NCBI RefSeq assembly: GCF_900187385.1
Contig: NZ_FYEY01000001.1
Coordinates: 4,216,001 to 4,280,000, forward strand
DNA length: 64,000 bases
From: Streptomyces sp. 2114.4
Lineage (GTDB): Bacteria > Actinomycetota > Actinomycetes > Streptomycetales > Streptomycetaceae
Reading direction: 5' to 3'
In this document: piece by piece, positions 44,711-53,240 of the stretch
Layout: every line of letters starts with the position of its first letter
Numbering within the stretch: the stretch's first letter is position 1
Made by a program: the position numbers and the translations under genes
The notes under the pieces: generated by a model
The model's database searches: none
Seen by the model: the letters and a program-made list of their open reading frames with translations, nothing else
Told to the model about the DNA's origin: nothing

Positions 44711-44882
44711 GCGCCGACTGTGGCCCACCGGCGCTGAGGCGGGCCGCTAAGGCGTTGTCCTATGTGGGTGTGTGAGCCGAGGAGTTGGGTAGGTCGATCG
44801 TTCTGTCCCTGAGCACAACGGGCAGTGGGGTCGGTAGCCACTACCGCCCTGGAACGACGAGTACGAGTGGTGAGCAGTTAGC

Positions 44883-45227
44883 ATGACTGAACCTCCTGCC
44901 CCTGCCGGCAAGTACATCTTCGGGCCCGAAGTTGCGGAAAAGCACACAGAACGGCAGGCAAATGGTTGCGTCGCCGTCGTGTGGGGCGTTTGCGCTCTGA
45001 GCGGCAGCGCGTACATCGCATGGAAGCTGTCGGCGCACTACCAGCTGTCGACTGTACTCCGCGCCGTGTTGGTAGCGGCAACAGCACTCGTCGTCGGTGG
45101 GTGCGCCGCGCTGATCTCCGGCCTGGTGGCGCGGCGCGGAACGGAGGACAAGCGGGTCGCACAGCTCCGCGCGGAGTACGGAACCGAGGAGAGCGACAGT
45201 GATCCGCAAGGGGACGCCGAACGATGA
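44883..45227 (+). CDS. Two-helix membrane protein of unknown function, 114 aa
   Basis: The N-terminal 30 residues are polar (GKYIFGPEVAEKHTERQANG). Two transmembrane helices follow (CVAVVWGVCALSGSAYIAW and VLRAVLVAATALVVGGCAAL) and then a charged tail (DKRVAQLRAEYGTEESDSD). Codon use is less GC-biased than in neighbours, which suggests recent arrival. No family recognised. Confidence 0.6.
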   Translation: MTEPPAPAGKYIFGPEVAEKHTERQANGCVAVVWGVCALSGSAYIAWKLSAHYQLSTVLRAVLVAATALVVGGCAALISGLVARRGTEDKRVAQLRAEYGTEESDSDPQGDAER

Positions 45228-45374
45228 GCAACCGTGGAGGACTGCGCTGCTCGGGCCCAGCTTCGTAACTGCCGCGGGACAGAGTGCAGATGGCCTCCCG
45301 ACGGCATTGTCGACGTGCACCTACTCTCCGAGGTCGTTGGCATGGCGAAGCCGAGCCCTGCGGTCTAACAAGGT

Positions 45375-46700
45375 CTAAGAGCTCGACGCCCCGAGGCGTT
45401 CGGCGGCGCGGTGGGCCTCGGCCAGTACGCCGCCGAGGTCCGCGTACAGCAGCCTCCCGTTGCGCTTGACCGGGCGCCCGTCCACCAGGACCGTGTCGAC
45501 GTTCCCGGGGTGCGCGGCGGTCACCACCGCGCCGATCGGATCGTGCGTCACCGGGGCGAGGTTGAGCGCATCGGCGCGCAGCAGGATGAGGTCGGCGCGC
45601 TTGCCGATCTCCAGCGATCCCACCTCGTCGCCCAGGCCGAGGGCCGCGGCCCCTTCCGCGGTGGCCATGCGCAGCACATCGGCCGCCTTGATCGTGGACG
45701 TTCCGGAAGCGGTGTCGCCGTCGAAGTGACTGCTCATCAAGGCGGCGCGCATCTGCGAGAACATATCGCCCGGCGCTGAGGTGACCGCGTCAGCGCCCAG
45801 CCCCGTGGTGATGCCCGCCCGCCGCAGCCGGCCCGCCATCGGCGCGCCGAACCGCATCGAGGCCTCGATCGCCGGCGTGATCGCCACCGCCCCGCCGGAC
45901 TCGGCGATCAGCCGCAGCTCGGAGTCGGGCAGCGAGTTGCCGTGCACGTACAGGGTGCCGGCGGTGAGCAGACCCTGTTCCTGAAGGGCGGCGATCGGCC
46001 GCTGGGCCACCGGGCCGGCCTGTACATGGACGGCGAGCGGCAGCGCCAGCTCGCGGGCGAGCAGCCAGTCCTCCCGCACGGCCTCCGGGGGAGTGAAGGA
46101 CGGGCCGACCGGGGCCAGGGCCATCGTGACCAGCGCCTCGTGCGAGGGAAAGTGGTCGGTGCGGGCCTTGCGCACCCAGTCGGCCTGCCGGGCGGCCTCG
46201 TCGAAGACGGGATACCCGTAGCCGAAGACCGCACGGATACCCGCTTCCGTCAGCGCCTCGACGGCGGCGGCGGTGTGCTCCGGCGTGTGCTGGACGTGGG
46301 AGAAGTCCTGGACGGTGGTGACCCCGGAGTCCAGGCATTCCAGCGCGCCGAGGAGATTGCCGGTGTACACCTCGGCGGGCGTGCAACGGGCGCCGAGGTC
46401 ACCGAGAATCCGGTGGAGGTAGTGGTCGAGGCTCTCGTCGACCGCGGCGGACCGCAGCACCCCCTGCCACAGGTGCCGGTGGGTGTCGACGAAGCCGGGC
46501 AGCACGACCATCGTGCGGGCGTCGATCACCTCCAGGCCGGTATCGGTGTCATCGAGCGGCAGATCGGGACCGACGGCGGCGATCCGGCCCTCTTCGACCA
46601 GGACGTCGGTGTGCGGGCGGACGACGGGGTGGGGGGCGGTGTCGATGACCAGGCCGCCGCGCAGGAGCAGGCGCGGCGCGTGGTGGCGCTCGATTCCCAT
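45375..46700 (-). CDS. Amidohydrolase, TrzA/AtzB/guanine-deaminase-like
   Basis: 441 residues from the ATG at 46700. A composite-domain metallohydrolase: LPGFVDTHRHLWQGVLRS (HxH), VTTVQDFSHVQHTPEH, LAVHVQAGP (His), LYVHGNSLPDSELRL (His) and GLGADAVTSAPGD (Asp), closing with GSLEIGKRADLILLRAD. Family members deaminate or dechlorinate triazines, guanine, cytosine or related amidines with one Zn or Fe ion. It is divergent from a MarR regulator with operator-like inverted repeats between them, so a substrate-inducible catabolic gene is likely. Confidence 0.88.
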   Translation of the reverse strand: MGIERHHAPRLLLRGGLVIDTAPHPVVRPHTDVLVEEGRIAAVGPDLPLDDTDTGLEVIDARTMVVLPGFVDTHRHLWQGVLRSAAVDESLDHYLHRILGDLGARCTPAEVYTGNLLGALECLDSGVTTVQDFSHVQHTPEHTAAAVEALTEAGIRAVFGYGYPVFDEAARQADWVRKARTDHFPSHEALVTMALAPVGPSFTPPEAVREDWLLARELALPLAVHVQAGPVAQRPIAALQEQGLLTAGTLYVHGNSLPDSELRLIAESGGAVAITPAIEASMRFGAPMAGRLRRAGITTGLGADAVTSAPGDMFSQMRAALMSSHFDGDTASGTSTIKAADVLRMATAEGAAALGLGDEVGSLEIGKRADLILLRADALNLAPVTHDPIGAVVTAAHPGNVDTVLVDGRPVKRNGRLLYADLGGVLAEAHRAAERLGASSS

Positions 46701-46730
46701 GGCACATCTCCCTCTACACGTTCGGAAGAA

Positions 46731-46760
46731 AGCTTTATTGAAAGCTATCACGATGGTGAT
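46731..46760. promoter_or_regulatory. Two adjacent inverted repeats between amidohydrolase and MarR genes
   Basis: AGCTTTATTGAAAGCT (46731-46746; 6-bp arms, 4-base spacer) is followed at once by ATCACGATGGTGAT (46747-46760; 5-bp arms, 4-base spacer). Both are AT-rich for this genome and lie in the divergent promoter region; the second covers the first possible MarR start codon. Confidence 0.6.
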
Positions 46761-47334
46761 CAACTATCCTGTCGAGGTGACCGCGGCATCCGGACCAGGC
46801 CCCGCCCCCGACCCCGTCGATGCGCTGCTGAGCGCCTGGCGCACCGAGCTGCCGGATGCGCTCCGCCCGACGACGGAGCTGTCGAAGCGGATAGTGCAGC
46901 TCGCCGGCGCCCTGGACGCGGCCACCCGCGAAGTGCTCCCCGGCCTCGGCCTGACCGTCGCCGAATTCGACATCCTGGTCGCCCTGCGGAGGTCCGGTGA
47001 GCCCTACCGCATGAAGCCGAACGAGCTGGTCCGCGCGCTGCTGCTGTCCTCCGGCGGCATCAGCAACGTCGTCAACCACCTCGCCGGCCGCGGACTCGTG
47101 CTCCGCGAGCCCTCGCCGGACGACGGCCGCAGCACCATGATCCGGCTGACACCGGACGGGGTGCGCACCGCCGAGCGCGCCGTGTGCGCCAACGCCGACG
47201 CCCATGAGGCGGTCTTCGCCGAGGCGTCGCCCACCGCCGTGCACACCGCCGCGCGGGCGCTGCGCGAGGTGGGCGTGAACCGTCGCCCCGTACCGCGACC
47301 GCTACGGACGGGGCGCAACCGCAGCCGGTCCTGA
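46753..47334 (+). CDS. MarR family transcriptional regulator
   Basis: 193 residues if the ATG at 46753 is used; GTGs at 46756 and 46777 are alternatives and leave the operator free. The winged helix is MKPNELVRALLLSSGGISNVVN followed by the wing EPSPDDGRSTMIRLT. The tail is Arg/Pro-rich. Its position, divergent from the amidohydrolase, makes that gene the likely target. Confidence 0.88.
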   Translation: MVINYPVEVTAASGPGPAPDPVDALLSAWRTELPDALRPTTELSKRIVQLAGALDAATREVLPGLGLTVAEFDILVALRRSGEPYRMKPNELVRALLLSSGGISNVVNHLAGRGLVLREPSPDDGRSTMIRLTPDGVRTAERAVCANADAHEAVFAEASPTAVHTAARALREVGVNRRPVPRPLRTGRNRSRS

Positions 47335-47372
47335 GGCGCGGGCCGCCCGGGGCCCTCATGGCGTCTCACCGG

Positions 47373-47484
47373 CGCCTCGCGCCCGGCTTGCGCCTCGCGC
47401 CCGGCTTGCGCCTCGCGCCCGGCTTGCGCCTCGCGCCCGGCTTACGTCTGGCGCCCGGCCTACGCCTGGCGCCCGGCCTACGCC
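47373..47484. repeat. About seven copies of an 18-bp tandem repeat
   Basis: The unit CGCCTCGCGCCCGGCTTG repeats five to seven times with decay toward the right (TACGCCTGGCGCCCGGCC). It begins after the MarR gene and touches the stop codon of the convergent VOC gene. In one frame it would encode RLAPGL repeats, but no gene is supported there. Confidence 0.85.
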
Positions 47485-47951
47485 TGATCCGCCGCCGCCT
47501 GGAGGGCGGCGACATCGATCTTCTTCATGCCGAGCATGGCCTTCATGGCGCGGGCCGCGCGCTCCTGGTCCGGGTCGTTCAGCAACTCCGCCATGCCGCC
47601 GGGCGCGACCTGCCAGGACAGGCCGTACTTGTCCTTCAGCCAGCCGCAGGGGCCCTCCTCGCCGCCTTCGGAGAGCTTGGTCCAGTAATAGTCGATCTCG
47701 TCCTGGCCGGCGCAGACGATCATCAGGGAGACCGCCTCGTTGAAGGTGAACTCGGGGCCGCCGTTGATCGCGGTGTACTGCTGGCCGTCGAGCTCGAACT
47801 CGACCGTCAATACGGTCCCCGCAGGGCGCGGACCTGCCGCGTTGTAATAGGTGACGTTCTTGATCTTCGAGTTCGGGAACACCGAGCAGTAGAACTCCGC
47901 GGCTTCCTTGCCCTGGGTGTCGAACCAGAGGTTGGGGGTGATCTGGGGCAT
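47478..47951 (-). CDS. VOC family protein (PhnB/glyoxalase-like)
   Basis: 157 residues from the ATG at 47951, which has AGGAG nine bases upstream. It reads as a PhnB-type vicinal-oxygen-chelate protein: ITPNLWFDTQGKEAAEFYCS, LTVEFELDGQQYTAINGG, FNEAVSLMIVCAGQDEIDYY, then GWLKDKYGLSWQVAP. A paired-barrel enzyme or binding protein of unknown substrate. The 18-bp repeat array adjoins its 3' end. Confidence 0.88.
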   Translation of the reverse strand: MPQITPNLWFDTQGKEAAEFYCSVFPNSKIKNVTYYNAAGPRPAGTVLTVEFELDGQQYTAINGGPEFTFNEAVSLMIVCAGQDEIDYYWTKLSEGGEEGPCGWLKDKYGLSWQVAPGGMAELLNDPDQERAARAMKAMLGMKKIDVAALQAAADQA

Positions 47952-48140
47952 GTCTTCTCTCCTGGGACGGGGCGCTGCCGGTGGCTGCGTCTGTGCCTCT
48001 TCAGACGGTCCCACCGGTCGGAACTCATCGCCCTTCGGGAAGGTCTCCCCGTGGCGCCCGTCAGGGGCGATTTTCGGCCAGTCCTGAGAGCCGGCCCGCA
48101 CGTCCACCTGAACCGGCTCCCGCGTCCACCCGGACCGCCC

Positions 48141-49022
48141 TCACTTCCACCTGAAGGTGACGTCCTTGGTGTCGAGGTGCATCCCCAGCGGCACCCGCCA
48201 GCCGTCCACACACACCCGCCAGGTACCGGTCTGCCTCCTGCCCACGGCGAGCGGCAGCGGAAGGGGGTGGGTGGAGGTGAGGGTGGCCCAGTCGATGCCG
48301 AGGGCGCCGATGACGTGGGTGCCGAAGACGACGCGGCCGGCGGTGACGGGCCGGTCGCCGTTGTTGAGGAAGTCCACGGTGACCTTCTGGCACCAGCGGA
48401 CGTCCGTGCCGGCGAGCGCGGGCTTGCCGATCAGGAGGCCGGCGGGAGCCCCTGGACCGGCTGGGATGGTGGGGGAAGGGGGCTGGGGGGCCGGGGAGCC
48501 GTGCGGCGGGGTGGAACCTCCGGGGTGGCCGGTGGAGTTGGGTGCGCCCGGTGAGGCCGGGGGCGTCGCGCCGCCGCTGTGACTGCCGTGGCCGCTGTGG
48601 CTGTCGTGTGCACCGGAGGGGGATGCGGAAGAGCCGGAAGGGTCGTCGGATGCGCCAGGGCTGCCCGGGGCTCCTGTGCCGCCGGCCTCGTCGCCCTCGC
48701 CCGCTCCGACGGGGGACTCCGGCGCGGTCCGCCCGGGACGAGCCTGTCCGCCGTTGGCGCTGTCACTGCCGCCGTCTCCGCCACCGCGGTCGCCTCCGTG
48801 GCCGTCACCGTCCGCGCGGCCTCCGTCGCCGTCCAGCGGAGTCAGCTCGACACCGTCCTCAGGCGGTACGGCCCGGCTCGGCGCACGGTCGTCGGAGGGG
48901 CCTGCCGCACCCACCGCGGCATAGCCCTGATCGGCCGCGCTTCCGCAGCCGGTGAGCAGGGAACCCAGACACAGCACGGCCGCCGAGGCGGCGGCCACAG
49001 TCGTCGTCCGTCGCATCGGCAC
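48141..49022 (-). CDS. Putative lipoprotein with disordered linker and C-terminal beta domain
   Basis: 293 residues. A lipoprotein signal peptide ends in LCLGSLLTGC (lipobox LTGC, Cys near residue 26). Residues 40-190 are Gly/Asp/Ser/Pro-rich and disordered. The C-terminal 100 residues form a compact beta domain (VRWCQKVTVDFLNNGDRPV, VVFGTHVIGALGIDWATL, WRVCVDGWRVPLGMHLD) with two Cys that could pair. Family not firmly recognised. It lies downstream of sigF on the same strand with a 184-base gap. Confidence 0.7.
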   Translation of the reverse strand: MPMRRTTTVAAASAAVLCLGSLLTGCGSAADQGYAAVGAAGPSDDRAPSRAVPPEDGVELTPLDGDGGRADGDGHGGDRGGGDGGSDSANGGQARPGRTAPESPVGAGEGDEAGGTGAPGSPGASDDPSGSSASPSGAHDSHSGHGSHSGGATPPASPGAPNSTGHPGGSTPPHGSPAPQPPSPTIPAGPGAPAGLLIGKPALAGTDVRWCQKVTVDFLNNGDRPVTAGRVVFGTHVIGALGIDWATLTSTHPLPLPLAVGRRQTGTWRVCVDGWRVPLGMHLDTKDVTFRWK

Positions 49023-49206
49023 AGTGTTGCTGACGGTACGTCAGGTGTACAGAGGCCGGTCGCACGGCCGTTGTCCGGCCGGACCCTGGCTCTCTCGCGG
49101 CCGGGCGGGCGCACCTCGCGCCACGCCCCCGCTCTTCCTCCCTGCGTCTTTGCAACTGTCCGCCGAGCGGCACCAAGCGCTGTGCGGCCCCTCGGCGGAC
49201 CGTTCC

Positions 49207-50043
49207 TCAGTCGGAGATCAGGCCCTCGCGCAGCTGCGCCAGGGTGCGGGTGAGCAGCCGGGAGACGTGCATCTGGGAGATGCCGACCTCCTCGCCGATC
49301 TGGGACTGCGTCATGTTGGCGAAGAAGCGCAGCATGATGATCTGGCGCTCGCGGGCCGGGAGTTTGGCCAGCAGAGGCTTGAGCGATTCGCGGTACTCCA
49401 CGCCTTCCAGGGCGGAGTCCTCGTAGCCGAGGCGGTCCGCGAGGGAGCCCTCGCCGCCGTCGTCCTCGGGAGAGGGGGAGTCGAGCGAGGAGGCGGTGTA
49501 CGCATTGCCGACGGCCAGGCCGTCGACGACGTCCTCCTCCGACACCCCCAGGCACAGCGCCAGTTCGGGGACGGTCGGGGAGCGGTCCAGCTTCTGGGAG
49601 AGCTCGTCGCTGGCCTTGGTGAGGGCGAGCCGGAGCTCCTGGAGCCGGCGCGGGACGCGCACCGACCACGACGTGTCACGGAAGAAGCGCTTGATCTCAC
49701 CGACCACGGTCGGCATCGCGAACGTCGGGAATTCCACGCCGCGTTCGCAGTCGAAACGGTCGATCGCCTTGATCAGGCCGATGGTGCCGACCTGGACGAT
49801 GTCCTCCATCGGCTCGTTGCGACTGCGGAATCGAGCGGCCGCATAGCGGACGAGCGGGAGGTTCAGCTCGATGAGCGTGTCACGGACGTAGGTGCGTTCC
49901 GCGCAGTCCTTGTCGAGCGAGGCCAGCCGCAGGAACAGGGAGCGGGAGAGCGTGCGGGTATTGATGGCGTCGTCGTCATGCACGTGTGGTGCGGGCGCGG
50001 GAATCGCGGAAAGCACCTTCGAGCTGCCCAGTTCTACGGACAT
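49207..50043 (-). CDS. sigF: RNA polymerase sigma factor SigF (SigB/SigF/SigG class)
   Basis: 278 residues from the ATG at 50043, with AAGGGGGTGG upstream. Region 2 (LPLVRYAAARFRSRNEPMED, GTIGLIKAIDRFD, FPTFAMPTVVGEIKRFFRD), region 3 (SWSVRVPRRLQELRLAL) and region 4 (LPARERQIIMLRFF, QSQIGEEVGISQMHVSRLL) are complete. The class directs stress and late spore-maturation genes; in S. coelicolor SigF acts in spores. A closely related sigma gene lies immediately upstream on the same strand. No anti-sigma gene is adjacent; the OsaC-like and RsbW-like proteins elsewhere in the window are of the right class. Confidence 0.88.
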   Translation of the reverse strand: MSVELGSSKVLSAIPAPAPHVHDDDAINTRTLSRSLFLRLASLDKDCAERTYVRDTLIELNLPLVRYAAARFRSRNEPMEDIVQVGTIGLIKAIDRFDCERGVEFPTFAMPTVVGEIKRFFRDTSWSVRVPRRLQELRLALTKASDELSQKLDRSPTVPELALCLGVSEEDVVDGLAVGNAYTASSLDSPSPEDDGGEGSLADRLGYEDSALEGVEYRESLKPLLAKLPARERQIIMLRFFANMTQSQIGEEVGISQMHVSRLLTRTLAQLREGLISD

Positions 50044-50233
50044 GCCACCCCCTTGAGGTCGCGGTCGGGTCGCTGTGGCGTCCTCGGGCCGGGGCGGACC
50101 GAGGAGTGATACCTCCACCTGAATACCGGAGGCAGCGCTACGGCAAACGCGGTTCCTGCAGAATGTCACATGTCGGCAACACGCTGTAGCGCCTTGTCGA
50201 CATATCTGTGCAGGATCGGGTCGCTCGTCCCGG

Positions 50234-51043
50234 CTACGCGTCGATCCTGTTTGCGGATCGCAGTCGGGCGAAGCTCCGCGACAGTAGCCGCGAGACATGC
50301 ATCTGCGACACCCCCAGCTCCGCACTGATCTGTGACTGCGTCAGATTGCTGTAGTAACGCAGCAGAAGGATCCGCTGCTCGCGCTCGGGCAGCTGGACGA
50401 GAAGGTGCCGTACGAGGTCGCGGTGCTCGACGCCGGCCAGCTCCGGATCCTCGTAGCCGAGGCGGTCCAGCAGGCCGGGCAGGCCGTCGCCCTCCTGGGC
50501 GGCCTCCAGCGAGGTGGCGTGATACGAGCGGCCGGCCTCCAGGCAGGCCAGCACCTCGTCCTCGCCGATCTTGAGCCGTTCGGCGATCTCGGCGGTGGTG
50601 GGGGAGCGGCCGTGCAGCACCGTCAGATCCTCGGTCGCGCCGTTGACCTGCACCCAGAGCTCGTGGAGGCGGCGCGGTACATGGACCGTGCGGACATTGT
50701 CTCGAAAGTAGCGTTTGATCTCGCCGACAACGGTGGGCATGGCGAAGGTGGGGAACTGGACGCCCCGGTCCGGATCGAATCGGTCGATGGCGTTGATCAG
50801 GCCGATGGTGCCGACCTGGATGACGTCCTCCATCGGCTCATTACGGCTGCGGAAGCGTGCCGCGGCATAGCGGACCAGCGGCAGGTTGGCTTCGATCAGT
50901 GCGGCCCGGACCCGGGTGTGCTCGGGGGTGCCGGGCTCGAGGTCCGTCAACTCCGCGAACAGCACCTGCGTGAGCGCCCGCGTGTCCGCGCTTCGGCTCT
51001 CGCGGGATGGAGCCTTGGGCGCAGTACGGGCCGTCACGGTCAC
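50234..51043 (-). CDS. sigN: SigB/SigF-class RNA polymerase sigma factor, SigN-like
   Basis: 269 residues from the GTG at 51043, chosen for the AAGGGTGG just upstream, which mirrors the sigF start; an upstream TTG at 51073 adds ten. Regions 2-4 closely parallel SigF (ARFRSRNEPMEDVIQVGTIG; TVHVPRRLHELWVQVNG; LPEREQRILLLRYYSN; SQISAELGVSQMHVSRLLSR). Tandem position beside sigF and this similarity suggest the sigN/sigF pair of S. coelicolor. The symbol rests on synteny from memory. Confidence 0.82.
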   Translation of the reverse strand: MTVTARTAPKAPSRESRSADTRALTQVLFAELTDLEPGTPEHTRVRAALIEANLPLVRYAAARFRSRNEPMEDVIQVGTIGLINAIDRFDPDRGVQFPTFAMPTVVGEIKRYFRDNVRTVHVPRRLHELWVQVNGATEDLTVLHGRSPTTAEIAERLKIGEDEVLACLEAGRSYHATSLEAAQEGDGLPGLLDRLGYEDPELAGVEHRDLVRHLLVQLPEREQRILLLRYYSNLTQSQISAELGVSQMHVSRLLSRSFARLRSANRIDA

Positions 51044-51205
51044 GCCACCCTTCACAGTGCATGTATCCGGCAAAAGCGGTCATAGCATCACAAGACATGT
51101 GCACTGTGTGCAAGCACCCCATAATGCCGTGTTGAACAGAGAGTTGGGGTGGGCGCGGGGCGGCCGGGAGGCCGGTGGGCGGCGGTGGGCGCCCGGGGGT
51201 ACGGC

Positions 51206-51240
51206 GAAGCCCCCCGCCCGGCGGGGGCGGGGGGCTCGGC
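51206..51240. terminator. GC-rich hairpin terminator
   Basis: GCCCCCCGCCC and GGGGCGGGGGGC form a long stem around GGC/GCG just downstream of the Dabb gene stop, reading in its direction. Confidence 0.6.
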
Positions 51241-51266
51241 GAGGTGAGGCGCGGGGGTGCCGGGGC

Positions 51267-51560
51267 TCAGAATTCGTAGTCGGCGATCACCCAGGTGGCG
51301 AATTCGCGCCACTGCGCGGCGGCCGCCTGGTGGGCCGGATGCTCCAGGTAGCGCTTGAGGGCGTCCGTGTCGGCCACGGCGGAGTTGACCGCGAAGTCGT
51401 AGGCGATCGGGCGGTCGGTGATGTTCCAGCCGTACTCCCAGAACGTCAGTTCCGGAATCTGGCCCTCCAGCGCCTCGAAGGCGCGGATGCCGGCCTGCAC
51501 CCGCTCCTCGTCGCGAGAGACACCTTCATTGAGCTTGAACAGGACCAGGTGGCGGATCAC
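51267..51560 (-). CDS. Dabb family (stress-responsive A/B barrel) protein
   Basis: 97 residues. The opening IRHLVLFKLNEGVSRDEERV, the middle WEYGWNITDRPIAYDFAVNS and AVADTDALKRYLEHPAH with H near its end match the dimeric A/B-barrel (Dabb) family. These are small cytosolic proteins, often stress-induced; some are polyketide cyclases. No enzymatic assignment is possible. Confidence 0.9.
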   Translation of the reverse strand: MIRHLVLFKLNEGVSRDEERVQAGIRAFEALEGQIPELTFWEYGWNITDRPIAYDFAVNSAVADTDALKRYLEHPAHQAAAAQWREFATWVIADYEF

Positions 51561-51606
51561 TGGGGCCTCCGTACGGCGGGCGGGGCGCAGCCGGTCCGGG
51601 CGGCCC

Positions 51607-51771
51607 CTATTTGATCAGCTGCGTCATGAACTCGCCGACGCCCTGGGCGGCGGACGAGATGCCCTCGAAGCCTATCTGCACCATTTCGGCGGCCCGCTGA
51701 GGGGAGGTGATGATCGTGTACAGCACGAAGACGATGACCATGTACAACGCGATCTTCTTCGCCTGCGCCAT
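51607..51771 (-). CDS. Small membrane-anchored protein, 54 aa
   Basis: It begins at the ATG at 51771 with GGGGAGACGGGA upstream. One transmembrane helix (KIALYMVIVFVLYTIITSP) is followed by an amphipathic helix (AAEMVQIGFEGISSAAQGVG, then EFMTQLIK). It resembles a conserved small protein of Streptomyces genomes. Role unknown. Confidence 0.75.
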   Translation of the reverse strand: MAQAKKIALYMVIVFVLYTIITSPQRAAEMVQIGFEGISSAAQGVGEFMTQLIK

Positions 51772-52433
51772 CAGTCCCGTCTCCCCTACGCAGTCCCCTA
51801 CGGCAGTACCTGCACTTCCCGGCAGTCGGGCGAGTGTAACCACAGGTGTTCGATCGCGGGAGTCGAGCCCGCGAGTCCTTCGTAACCGCCCGCCGGCCGC
51901 ACCCCCGCACTGCGGTACTGATCCGGACTTTATGGACCAAAGGCCTACCAAGGGAGGGCTTTTGCCTGCCTGTTGGGACAGGTCCCCCACGGCACCATGA
52001 GTGAGGTGGCCCGGTGGATACGGCAGGAATCCACGGGCCCGGGACCGGGACCTCGCTGCGGGGTCCGCGCCCTCACCGTCCCCGTGACGGCGGCGCGGGC
52101 TCGGGGTCCGGCCCGCACCGGGGGAGCGGTTGTCCCTTACACCGTTGCCACCCGGACAGGAGCCCCGCCTCCGAGCCGCCCCTGGATGCCACGGGGGGTC
52201 CCAGGACACGGCACGGCGGCGGGGCTCCGTCGTACGTCTGCAACCGCGTGCGCGGCCCCCGCGTCTCCCACCTCGTACGACCCGGACCCCGCGGACGTCA
52301 TACGGCTCGGAGCGCCTGGTCGGCACGCGGCATACGCCATGCATCATGTACGCGACACAACGGAGCGCGGCAGTGCGCCGCGAGCCGCGGCGTGCGGCCG
52401 TGTGGAACGACGAAAGGAACACAGGCTCCAACG
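51772..52433. other. 662-base region without a convincing gene
   Basis: Frames here are not conserved-looking and their starts are weak. A short inverted string (CCTGTTGGGACAGG near 51970-51984) and a GGAGGGCTTTTGCC stretch could be part of a leader or small RNA. The right end holds the promoter and an AAAGGAAC ribosome site region for the DUF2127 gene. Confidence 0.35.
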
Positions 52434-53213
52434 ATGAAGATCGACTGGGACCGGCGTACCTGCGCGCGCCGCGGGCACGTCACCTACCTCCCGCACGAGG
52501 AACGCCTCCGGAACAAGCTGCGCGCGGATACCGCGCTCGGCGAGGCCTGGCGCTGTCTGCGCTGCGGCGACTTCGCCCTCGGCGACCCGCGCGGCTCCGG
52601 CCCGGCCGCCGATGCCCCGCTGGTCCCGCGGGGCAAGGTCCTGCGCGATCTGTTCATCCTGCGGTTCCTGGCCGTCGAGCGTGCGGTGCGCGGTGTGTTC
52701 ATCGTGCTGGCCGCGATCGGCGTATGGCAGTTCAGCAACCGCAAGGACGCCGTCCGCCGGTTCTTCGACGAGTACATCGCCGTGCTCCGCCCGGTGGCCC
52801 GGCACTTCCACTACGACCTGGACCAGTCGCCGGTCGTCGGCACCATCCAGAAGACCTTCGGCTACCGTCACTCCACCTTGATGCTGGTGGCCGCGCTGCT
52901 GCTGGCGTACGCCCTGGTGGAGATCGTCGAGGGCGTCGGCCTCTGGCGCGCCAAGCGGTGGGCGGAGTATCTGACGGTGGTGGCGACGGCGGCCTTCCTG
53001 CCGCTGGAGATCTACGAGCTCACCGAGAAGGTCAGCTGGCTCAAGATCGCGACGCTGGTGATCAACATCCTGGCGGTGCTCTACATCCTGCTCACCAAGC
53101 GGCTCTTCGGGCTGCGCGGCGGGCGCGCGGCCTTCGACGAGGAGCGGCACAGCGCCTCTCTTATGGAGGTCGAGACCTCCGCCGGGGTGCCCGTCACCGC
53201 CCATAATGGCTGA
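52434..53213 (+). CDS. DUF2127 family membrane protein
   Basis: 259 residues from the ATG at 52434. A soluble N-terminus with CARRGH and CLRCGDF (possible zinc site) precedes four transmembrane helices: FLAVERAVRGVFIVLAAIGV, LMLVAALLLAYALVEIVEGV, AEYLTVVATAAFLPLEIYEL and IATLVINILAVLYILL. The VEGVGLWRAKRWAEYL and LPLEIYEL motifs are hallmarks of DUF2127. A membrane role is clear, function unknown. Followed after 27 bases by another membrane protein gene. Confidence 0.85.
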   Translation: MKIDWDRRTCARRGHVTYLPHEERLRNKLRADTALGEAWRCLRCGDFALGDPRGSGPAADAPLVPRGKVLRDLFILRFLAVERAVRGVFIVLAAIGVWQFSNRKDAVRRFFDEYIAVLRPVARHFHYDLDQSPVVGTIQKTFGYRHSTLMLVAALLLAYALVEIVEGVGLWRAKRWAEYLTVVATAAFLPLEIYELTEKVSWLKIATLVINILAVLYILLTKRLFGLRGGRAAFDEERHSASLMEVETSAGVPVTAHNG

Positions 53214-53240
53214 ACGCTCGATCCGAGGGGGAAACGAAGA

